Source of the DNA: JBCBKZ01 sp039026975
Lineage (GTDB): Bacteria > Bacteroidota > Bacteroidia > J057
Length of the DNA: 9,503 nucleotides
Assembly: GCA_039026975.1 (NCBI GenBank)
Contig: JBCCLI010000251.1
Span: forward strand, 1 to 9,503
Direction: 5' to 3'
The notes under the pieces: generated by a model
Told to the model about the DNA's origin: nothing
The model's database searches: none
The model's input: only the letters and a program-made list of their open reading frames with translations
In this document: positions 1 through 5,751 of the stretch, one piece after another
How the letters are laid out: each line of letters opens with the position of its first letter
Numbering within the stretch: the stretch's first letter is position 1
Position numbers and translations under genes: made by a program

Positions 1-95
1 ACGTCAGGAGACTGCGAAAAAATATGTTCAGGACTGACAAGTAGGCCCACACAGATGATACCCCATATCAAGGTGTGAAGTAACTTCTCCATCAT
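1..95 (-). CDS. Exported protein, N-terminal fragment, downstream of the DUF58 gene
   Basis: Only the first 31 codons lie in the window; the gene continues past base 1. The protein opens with MMEKLLHTLIW, then a hydrophobic stretch (GIICVGLLV), and reaches a polar region after HIFSQ, which reads as a Sec signal peptide cleaved near the Gln, common in Bacteroidota. The start at 95 is the simplest choice. An in-frame ATG at 113 (MLKFAG before the above) is equally open and would give a longer N-region. The gap to the DUF58 stop is 58 bases (40 from the longer start), so co-transcription is likely. By context it could be the signal-peptide-bearing protein that often follows DUF58 in Bat-type aerotolerance operons. 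That is inference from position, since no family domain is visible in this fragment. Confidence 0.6.
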   Translation of the reverse strand, partial: MMEKLLHTLIWGIICVGLLVSPEHIFSQSPD

Positions 96-130
96 ACCGG
101 CAAACTTTAGCATTATTAACGAATGCCGGA

Positions 131-144
131 AACTACGGGTAGTT
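131..144. repeat. Short perfect inverted repeat between DUF58 and the next gene
   Basis: AACTAC and GTAGTT are exact complements separated by GG, in the 58-base gap downstream of the DUF58 stop codon. The hairpin is small, has no U-run after it on the minus strand, and lies between genes that look co-transcribed. A weak attenuator or mRNA-processing hairpin is possible; chance is also possible. Confidence 0.3.
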
Positions 145-153
145 AAAAATATG

Positions 154-1062
154 TTAACGTCTTTTCTCGCGCATGCTAAATAGGTTCAGCAGGGCGGTTA
201 CGTAAGATTCACGTGTATTTATACTGATAAAATCCGCCCCACTTCTAGCAAAGGTACGGCTGGTTTTATCAAGGTTATCTGCATACCACTTCTGGTAATT
301 TTCTCTCACTTTTTTACTATCAGAATCCAACCACATGGTCTTCCCTGTCTCAGCATCCTGCACCCTGATAAGGCCCATCTTGGGGAGCTTTACTTCCCTG
401 TCATCATAAATATGTAGCCCCACCACGTCATGCCTTCTTTTGGCTATGCTCAGGTCATCTTTGTAGTCAGGCCCATTTTGCATAAAGTCTGAAATGACAA
501 ACACCACTGAGCGCTTCTTCAGCATATTAGTCAGGTTCTGCAGACTGTCTGCTATATTGGTTTTGGCAGGCTTAGGCTCTATGGCTACTATCTCTCTGAT
601 GATTCTCAAAATATGATTTCGGCCCTTCTTAGGTGGCACATACAGCTCTACCTGGTCGGAAAAGAGCATAATGCCCACTTTATCATTATTGTTAATGGCA
701 GAGAAAGAGAGTACTGCACATATCTCAGCTATAATATCCTGCTTCATTCTTCCTACCTGTTCTTTGTCCTTTTGGGTTCCAAAGAAGGTAGAGCCACTGA
801 TGTCTACCAGCAGCATAACCGTGATCTCTCTTTCTTCCTCAAATACTTTCACATGTGGCTCCTGCAGCCTGGCCGTCACATTCCAGTCAATGGTTCTCAC
901 ATCATCCCCATACTGATAAGCTCTTACCTCACTGAAGGACATCCCTCTCCCCTTGAAGGCAGAATGGTATCCACCAGAGAAAAGTTGGTTAGACAAGCCT
1001 CGGGTTTTAATTTCTATCTTTCTTACTTTCTTGAGAATTTCCTGGGTACGATCACTTACCAT
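154..1062 (-). CDS. DUF58 / von Willebrand A-like protein (MoxR-associated, BatA-neighbour type)
   Basis: A 302-residue cytoplasmic protein with no signal peptide or membrane helix. The DUF58 core is at residues about 38-66 (GRGMSFSEVR, then YGDDVRTIDWNVTAR), followed by FEEERE. It runs into a vWA-like fold with a MIDAS metal site: D87-x-S89-x-S91 in LLVDISGS, T168 in AKTNI, and D192 in ISDFM. Family members work with a MoxR AAA+ ATPase and membrane Bat proteins, probably as a chaperone-like or complex-assembly module; the substrate is unknown. The open frame extends to a TTG at 1083, but I chose the ATG at 1062. It gives the usual family N-terminus (MVSDRTQEILKKVRKIEIK), and the TTG lies inside a probable -7 promoter box. 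The MoxR gene normally found next door is absent upstream; a divergent RNA methyltransferase gene takes its place. Family assignment is firm; cellular role is inferred. Confidence 0.93.
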   Translation of the reverse strand: MVSDRTQEILKKVRKIEIKTRGLSNQLFSGGYHSAFKGRGMSFSEVRAYQYGDDVRTIDWNVTARLQEPHVKVFEEEREITVMLLVDISGSTFFGTQKDKEQVGRMKQDIIAEICAVLSFSAINNNDKVGIMLFSDQVELYVPPKKGRNHILRIIREIVAIEPKPAKTNIADSLQNLTNMLKKRSVVFVISDFMQNGPDYKDDLSIAKRRHDVVGLHIYDDREVKLPKMGLIRVQDAETGKTMWLDSDSKKVRENYQKWYADNLDKTSRTFARSGADFISINTRESYVTALLNLFSMREKRR

Positions 1063-1080
1063 AATTCTGTAGTTTCGCCA

Positions 1081-1088
1081 CAAATATA
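1081..1088 (-). promoter_or_regulatory. Probable -7 promoter box for the DUF58 gene
   Basis: On the minus strand the bases read TATATTTG, an exact match to the Bacteroidota TAnnTTTG element, ending 18 bases before the chosen ATG at 1062. I find no good TTG/TTTG element 17-23 bases upstream, so the promoter is incomplete by consensus. It fits the gene order: DUF58 is the first gene on its strand here and needs a promoter in the 67-base divergent gap. Confidence 0.4.
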
Positions 1089-1129
1089 AAACTGTAAACG
1101 TAATTCACGGATAAAGTTTGTCTACCCCC

Positions 1130-1693
1130 ATGACACAATTCAGAAAACGTAGGATAGAAGAGATGGGAAGACTGTCAACAGAAGCCTTTATAGCCGCAGA
1201 AAAGATTCCGGTTAGGGTTATTCTGGATGACATCAGAAGCATGCATAATGTAGGTGCCCTCTTCCGTACGTCTGACGCATTCCGGATAGAGGCCCTTCAC
1301 CTATGTGGCATTACCCCCAAACCTCCGCATAGGGAAATTCACAAGACGGCCATAGGGGCAGAGAAAAGCGTGAGATGGGAATACCATGAAGACATTCTCT
1401 CCCTCATCCAGCTGTTACTGACAGAGGATTACACCCTTATAGGCGTAGAACAAACGGAAGATAGCATACCGCTACAGCAGTTCCAGGTAGATCCTTCTCA
1501 TAAATATGCCCTTATTCTGGGGCATGAAATTCAGGGAGTAAAACAGGAAGTTCTAGCTCTATGTGAGGCCGTGGTAGAAATCCCTCAGTTTGGGACCAAG
1601 CACAGTTTGAACATATCTGTTTCTGCCGGGATCAGCCTGTTCCATTTTAGCCATCCCTTTTTTGGAGGAATGATGGACTGGAGAAGTGAGTGA
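1130..1693 (+). CDS. TrmH/SpoU-family RNA 2'-O-ribose methyltransferase
   Basis: A 187-residue SPOUT-class enzyme predicted to methylate a ribose 2'-hydroxyl in tRNA or rRNA using S-adenosylmethionine bound in a trefoil-knot fold, as a dimer. All three family motifs are present: motif 1 at residues 40-51 (NVGALFRTSDAF, with Arg46 in the catalytic position), motif 2 at 130-136 (LGHEIQG; the family more often has GNE), and motif 3 at 151-168 (IPQFGTKHSLN, then SVSAG). There is no L30e-like N-terminal RNA-binding domain, so it is the short TrmH-like type; the target base cannot be read from sequence. I chose the ATG at 1130 over the in-frame TTG at 1118, because it leaves the charged N-terminus (MTQFRKRRIEEM) usual for the family. 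It diverges from the DUF58 gene and converges on the second subtilase gene. Sequence upstream (ATAAAGTTTG) only loosely resembles a -7 box. Confidence 0.93.
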   Translation: MTQFRKRRIEEMGRLSTEAFIAAEKIPVRVILDDIRSMHNVGALFRTSDAFRIEALHLCGITPKPPHREIHKTAIGAEKSVRWEYHEDILSLIQLLLTEDYTLIGVEQTEDSIPLQQFQVDPSHKYALILGHEIQGVKQEVLALCEAVVEIPQFGTKHSLNISVSAGISLFHFSHPFFGGMMDWRSE

Positions 1694-1784
1694 ATGGATA
1701 CCCTCTTATTTCCCTGACTGATAATCAAACACATCTCTTTCTCAAACGCATCTTCAGTCATAAATTGAATTTACTTCATCACCT
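1694..1784. other. Convergent intergenic gap with a weak inverted repeat
   Basis: These 91 bases separate the stops of the TrmH-family gene and the second subtilase gene, where a bidirectional terminator would be expected. The only exact inverted repeat I see is TGACTGA (1715-1721) with TCAGTCA (1754-1760), but its loop is 32 bases and no U-run follows on either strand. It is not a convincing intrinsic terminator. Confidence 0.3.
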
Positions 1785-3446
1785 TCATTGCTGATGAACC
1801 AGCTTCTTATGGAATTGGGTAGATTCCTGCTTATGCTTAAATACCATAGTATACACGCCCTTAGGTAGGTCCAGTTCTAGTGCTACTCCAATAGGAATTT
1901 GTTCCCATGTCTTGATTCCTCTTCCGCTCATGTCCAGGAGGGTCATCTGCCAGCCTAAGGGGTTATCCTCAAAACTAACTTGATATGACCCAGTTCCAGG
2001 ATTAGGGAAGACGCTTACTTTGGAAGAAAGAAGCTCTTCATCCCCTGAGGTGGTAGCCGCCAGGGGAAGGAGGCTGTTATAGGCATTTAATAAGCCTGAC
2101 CCATGGAAGCGGTCCCAGCCGCGAGTATCTTCATTGGGCGCTCCTACCATATCTATGGTCCCTTTCCTTAGCAGGTTCTTTACCTCATCTACAGAAAGAG
2201 TGGGATCCAGGCTCTTCATCAGGGAAATCACTCCTGTAACGAGCGGGGTGGCTTGGGAAGTTCCCCCCCAGTAGGTATCATAATCTGTGTTAGAAGTAGA
2301 GGAAAGCCCAAACATAAAGTTCCCTGGTGCCACCAGGTCTATATGCTGCCCAAAATTACTACCACTGATATGGCTCCAGAAAAAGGGACTGGCCCGCTGG
2401 TTATCTGTGTCTGTGGCTCCTACTGCTATAGACTCCTTATAAGCTGCCGGATAATGGCGAATGAAATTATTGGTGTTACCCATAGCTACTACCACGGGGA
2501 CATTGCCACGATAGGCATACCTAATGGCCTCTTCCAGACTAGGAGAATTAGCTCCACCGACAGTGGACATATTAATGACATCTGCTCCATTATCCACTGC
2601 ATAGTAGATCCCTTTAATCCACCAGGAATAGAAGCCTTCATTATTTTCATCCAGGATTTTGGCTATGAGAAGTTTACAATTCCAGTCTACGCCAGCATAG
2701 CCTATCCCATTATTTCCATTAGCCGCTAAGATACCGGCTACATTTGTTCCATGTCCATGGTCATCTGTAGGGTCATCATCTTCTGAATCCCCTCCATCCT
2801 TATCTACAAAGTCCCATCCCCAGCTATCATCTATGTATCCATTCAAATCATCATCTATATTATTATCGGGGATTTCTCTCTCATTCTGCCAAATCCTTCC
2901 TGCAAACTCAGGATGGTCAGGCTTTATACCAGAGTCCAGGATAGCTACCATAATAGAACTATTTCCCTGTGTAAGGGCCCAGGCTTCTTCCATGTCTATG
3001 TCCGCATCTTCTACACTTTTAGTATTAAAGGTACCGTCATTTTCCAGTCCCCACTGCCTGGATTTAAAATAGGCATCATTTGGGATCATCCCTTGCTGAC
3101 CGGCTCCTGTTCCTTTATAATCAGGCTCTACATAATTATACAAACCTGACGCTTCTAATTCAGCTATCATGGCTGGAATATCTACTTCAGTTTCAAATTC
3201 TATCAGTACTGGCAGGGAGGAAAGATGCCGGTTAATAGTTAGGGGTGCCTGTCTTTTTACCCCTAGTGTACGTAACCAACTCTCCACAGAAGGAGACTGA
3301 AACTGCAACCCGTAAGAAGAAGCTTTCACATCAACTTCTGGCTTAAGAGAGGCTAGTAATCTATCGGGTGCATAAGGAAGTTCCTGAGAAAAAAGGAGTG
3401 ATAAACTGATGCTAAAAATCAGACTGAGGACGTGCGCTCTAAGCAT
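1785..3446 (-). CDS. T9SS-exported S8 subtilisin-like serine protease (downstream paralogue)
   Basis: A 553-residue secreted protease. In order: a Sec signal peptide (residues 1-21, ending LLFSQ); a prodomain-like region (about 22-125, with the YVEPDYKG signature near 105-112); a peptidase S8 domain (about 150-460); and a type A T9SS sorting domain (about 475-550, starting VFPNPGTG). The catalytic triad is intact: D171 (AILDSGI), H232 (GHGTNVAG) and S397 (GGTSQATP). Oxyanion Asn is N324 in AMGNTNN. An acidic segment at 194-207 (DNNIDDDLNGYIDD) looks like a calcium-binding loop. It should cross the inner membrane by Sec and be exported or surface-anchored by T9SS, with the C-terminal domain removed. 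It is a close tandem paralogue of the gene just upstream, 152 bases away. That gap has no clear separate promoter but repeats the stem-loop region seen before the other copy. Substrate is unknown. Confidence 0.95.
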   Translation of the reverse strand: MLRAHVLSLIFSISLSLLFSQELPYAPDRLLASLKPEVDVKASSYGLQFQSPSVESWLRTLGVKRQAPLTINRHLSSLPVLIEFETEVDIPAMIAELEASGLYNYVEPDYKGTGAGQQGMIPNDAYFKSRQWGLENDGTFNTKSVEDADIDMEEAWALTQGNSSIMVAILDSGIKPDHPEFAGRIWQNEREIPDNNIDDDLNGYIDDSWGWDFVDKDGGDSEDDDPTDDHGHGTNVAGILAANGNNGIGYAGVDWNCKLLIAKILDENNEGFYSWWIKGIYYAVDNGADVINMSTVGGANSPSLEEAIRYAYRGNVPVVVAMGNTNNFIRHYPAAYKESIAVGATDTDNQRASPFFWSHISGSNFGQHIDLVAPGNFMFGLSSTSNTDYDTYWGGTSQATPLVTGVISLMKSLDPTLSVDEVKNLLRKGTIDMVGAPNEDTRGWDRFHGSGLLNAYNSLLPLAATTSGDEELLSSKVSVFPNPGTGSYQVSFEDNPLGWQMTLLDMSGRGIKTWEQIPIGVALELDLPKGVYTMVFKHKQESTQFHKKLVHQQ

Positions 3447-3466
3447 GTGGGAAGATTAGGTAGATT

Positions 3467-3497
3467 TGAAAGTATAAAATTTTCTCTATACTTCCAA
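3467..3497 (-). promoter_or_regulatory. Stem-loop and possible degenerate promoter before the downstream subtilase
   Basis: AAGTATA (3470-3476) and TATACTT (3487-3493) are exact complements around a 10-base loop, 23 bases before the ATG at 3446. On the minus strand the stretch also reads TTG (3497-3495), 20 bases, then TACTTTCA (3474-3467), a poor match to TTG-N19-TAnnTTTG. The same layout (TTGG, AAGTAT, AG-rich, TATACnTTC, CCTAAT) occurs before the paralogous gene at 5282-5323. This suggests a shared control element or a relic of duplication. Function is inferred from this resemblance alone. Confidence 0.35.
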
Positions 3498-3598
3498 TGT
3501 GGACCCTTCATATAGAAAAGACTTCATTTATACCTGATAAATAGAGGCTTAGGTAGTTTACAGGACCTCAGCGAGCAATTATTTGTTAGGGTAGAAAC

Positions 3599-5269
3599 CT
3601 ATTCCCAGTGGTAAAGGCTCTTAAGGAGGCGTTGGTTACTGGTTTTGTGAATAAGCATGACCAGGTATATTCCAGTCTTTGCTTCTAAGCGGAAAGTAGC
3701 AGTCACGGGAATATTCTCCCAATGAGCTATCCTTCTTCCTTGAAGATCCATGACAGATAGTCGCCAGTCTTGCAGTCCTAAGGCAGTAGAAAGTGAATAA
3801 ATGCCCTTTCCTGGATTCGGGAAAAGGGTGATGTGTGCCGGGGATAAACCATTAGGGAGGGAGGTAGAAACAGCGGTCAGTAAATTCAGGCTATTATAAG
3901 CATTCAATAGTCCTGCCCCGTGATAGCGATCCCAGCCTTCAGTATCTTCGAAAGGATCTCCTACTAGATCAACTGCTCCCTCTGTGAGTAGGTCTCGTAT
4001 GCGCTCTATAGACAGGGAGGGTTCCAGGCCTTTCATAAGGGACATGACCCCCGTTACCAGAGGAGTAGCCTGGGAGGTTCCTCCCCAGTAGGAGTTATAG
4101 TTGAACACACTGTTATAGGCTAGTCCGTACATGAAGTTTCCTGGTGCTACTAAATCTATATGATCCCCGTAATTACTCCCGCTGGTATTGCTCCAGAAGA
4201 AAGGACTAACTCTTCGATTATCTGTATCGGTAGCCCCCACGGCTATGGTTTCCTCATAAGCTGCAGGGTAGTAGGGAACCGCATTATTTACGTTCATCAT
4301 GGAAACCGCAATAGGTACATTTCTATCATATGCATATTGAACGGCCCTATGCATGCTTTGGGAAAAGCTGGAACCGCCCACTGACATATTGATCACATCT
4401 GCCCCATGATCCACGGCATAATAAATGGCTTTAGTCCACCAGGAATAAAAGCCGGAATTATCAGCACCCACGATTTTCCCTGTCATGATTTTTCCATGCC
4501 AGTCTATCCCTGCATAGCCTATTCCGTTATCACCTGTAGCGGCGAGAATACTGCTGACGTTAGTACCATGGCCATTATCATCTTTAGGGTCGTTATCCTC
4601 AGTATCATTAGCCCCTAATTTTACAAAGTCCCAGCCCCAGGTATCATCTACATATCCGTTCCCATCATCATCTATCTCATTATCTGGAATTTCACTGGAA
4701 TTATTCCATAGCCTCCCTTCAAACTCAGAATGATCAGGGTTTATCCCAGAATCCAAAATGGCTATGATGATACTACTATCTCCTTGTGTTATCTCCCAGG
4801 CTTCCTCCATGTCTATGTCTGCATCCACTACGCTTTTAGCATCAAAGGTTCCGTCATTTACCAGTCCCCATTGCCTGGAGAATAGAGGATCATTAGGGAC
4901 TACTCCCTGCTGGCCGGCTGCACTACCTTTATAATCAGGCTCCACGTATGCATATAGACCAGATGCTTGTAATACCCTTATCATACTTGGGATATCTACC
5001 TCCTGCTGGAAGGTGATCATAATAGGAACGGAAGTCCCTCTCTTCATCAGATGGGGCGCTAAACTTTCCTGTTTTCTAACTCCCAGCGACTTAAGCCAAG
5101 CTTCGTTATCTTTTGACTTAAACTGTAAGTCTGAAGCAGAGATAGAAAGGGAAACCTCCTTCCTCACTAATGCCAAAACTCTATCTGAAGCATAAGGGAG
5201 ATCTTGACCAAAGAGGTAAGCAAAAGAAAAGCATGAAAAAAATAAACTGAGGATATGCGTCCTGGTCAT
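3599..5269 (-). CDS. T9SS-exported S8 subtilisin-like serine protease (upstream paralogue)
   Basis: A 556-residue secreted protease with the same plan as its neighbour: signal peptide (residues 1-22, ending FAYLFGQ), prodomain-like region with YVEPDYKG (about 108-115), S8 domain (about 150-460), and type A T9SS sorting domain (about 479-553, starting LFPNPGKG). The triad is D173 (AILDSGI), H234 (GHGTNVSS) and S399 (GGTSQATP). Oxyanion Asn is N326, but it sits in SMMNVNN, so the Gly normally before it is Met. The acidic loop at 199-209 (IDDDGNGYVDD) resembles a calcium site. The extreme C-terminus (LLKSLYHWE) is unlike the usual basic KKLxV end of sorting domains. I chose the ATG at 5269, which begins the signal peptide. 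An in-frame ATG at 5329 would add 20 residues and run through the 36-bp palindrome. The stop of the DUF393 gene is 65 bases upstream of the chosen start. Confidence 0.94.
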   Translation of the reverse strand: MTRTHILSLFFSCFSFAYLFGQDLPYASDRVLALVRKEVSLSISASDLQFKSKDNEAWLKSLGVRKQESLAPHLMKRGTSVPIMITFQQEVDIPSMIRVLQASGLYAYVEPDYKGSAAGQQGVVPNDPLFSRQWGLVNDGTFDAKSVVDADIDMEEAWEITQGDSSIIIAILDSGINPDHSEFEGRLWNNSSEIPDNEIDDDGNGYVDDTWGWDFVKLGANDTEDNDPKDDNGHGTNVSSILAATGDNGIGYAGIDWHGKIMTGKIVGADNSGFYSWWTKAIYYAVDHGADVINMSVGGSSFSQSMHRAVQYAYDRNVPIAVSMMNVNNAVPYYPAAYEETIAVGATDTDNRRVSPFFWSNTSGSNYGDHIDLVAPGNFMYGLAYNSVFNYNSYWGGTSQATPLVTGVMSLMKGLEPSLSIERIRDLLTEGAVDLVGDPFEDTEGWDRYHGAGLLNAYNSLNLLTAVSTSLPNGLSPAHITLFPNPGKGIYSLSTALGLQDWRLSVMDLQGRRIAHWENIPVTATFRLEAKTGIYLVMLIHKTSNQRLLKSLYHWE

Positions 5270-5281
5270 AAAGGAAGGCTT

Positions 5282-5317
5282 AGTATTAGGGAGAATGTAT
5301 ACAATCTTCCTAATACT
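5282..5317. repeat. 36-bp near-perfect palindrome before the upstream subtilase
   Basis: Arms AGTATTAGG (5282-5290) and CCTAATACT (5309-5317) are exact complements. The whole 36 bases pair 16 of 18 positions with no loop; the mismatches are 5291/5308 and 5295/5304, and the centre is TGTATACA. It lies between the DUF393 stop (5335) and the subtilase ATG (5269), 12 bases before the ATG. It could be an operator for a dimeric regulator, an mRNA hairpin, or a terminator for the upstream genes, though no U-run follows on the minus strand. A possible degenerate promoter overlaps it: TTG at 5323-5321, 21 bases, then TACATTCT at 5299-5292. Confidence 0.65.
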
Positions 5318-5334
5318 TCCCAATTCCATGTAAC

Positions 5335-5727
5335 CTATAAAAAACGAGCGGCTTCTTCTGGGGTGGGCATTCTACAAGTATCTCTCTTCCCAAACCATCT
5401 ATACCGATTCTTGGCGATCCATGTATACACCATATTTCTGATTCCCTCCGGGAAAACTGTCAATCCATAGGCAAGGGAAAAAGGAAAGGGAAGGTTTTTC
5501 ATGATTCTAAGCGCTGCAGTAGATTTTGTATACAGTTGGCCCTCTTCCAGGAAAAATACACTCCCCTCCGCCAGGGCTTTTTTTCCATGTTCCTGGAGAA
5601 TACGACTCCCTTCCGCGGACTGATTAGCCGTGAATAACAGCTTCTCTTCCGTATCCCATCTGATGAGACGAGAAACAAAGCCATCACACAAATGACACAT
5701 TCCATCAAAAATTACCACTCTGTTCAT
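5335..5727 (-). CDS. DCC-family (DUF393, YuxK-like) thiol-disulfide oxidoreductase
   Basis: A 130-residue small cytoplasmic protein of the DCC family. The defining motif is near the N-terminus: FDGMCHLC (residues 7-14), with Cys11 and Cys14 forming the presumed redox CxxC pair. The family's second half is also present: a Ser-Thr-Ala-Ala segment (about 69-72) followed by an Arg-Ile pair, a conserved Pro region (FPEGIRNMVYTWIAKNRYRW), and a final GKRDTCRMPTPEE, giving a third conserved Cys. Members are predicted thioredoxin-like oxidoreductases, but substrates are not known. It has its own ATG 24 bases after the stop of the IspD fusion gene, so it is probably in the same transcript. There is no signal peptide, so a direct role in disulfide formation in the exported subtilases is not supported. 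Confidence 0.92.
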   Translation of the reverse strand: MNRVVIFDGMCHLCDGFVSRLIRWDTEEKLLFTANQSAEGSRILQEHGKKALAEGSVFFLEEGQLYTKSTAALRIMKNLPFPFSLAYGLTVFPEGIRNMVYTWIAKNRYRWFGKRDTCRMPTPEEAARFL

Positions 5728-5751
5728 ACCTGTGTATACGAGAAAAATCCA

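Noticed and set aside
613..1089. Open frame of 158 codons on the plus strand opposite DUF58
   Set aside because: It is fully antisense to a strongly conserved DUF58 gene and has no recognisable domain, so it is a shadow of that gene.
1715..1760. TGACTGA/TCAGTCA as a bidirectional terminator
   Set aside because: Seven-base arms around a 32-base loop without a U-run are too weak to call a terminator.
2253..2729. Open frame of 158 codons on the plus strand opposite the downstream subtilase
   Set aside because: It is antisense to the conserved S8 domain; its Cys-rich, low-sense translation shows no family motif.
1785..5269. Possible defence or toxin role for the paired proteases
   Set aside because: Both have signal peptides and T9SS sorting domains and no partner effector or sensor gene beside them, so secreted digestive or processing proteases fit better.
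5270..5329. A 20-residue N-terminal extension of the upstream subtilase from the ATG at 5329
   Set aside because: It would place a non-hydrophobic segment before a normal signal peptide and read through the 36-bp palindrome; the start at 5269 matches the paralogue.
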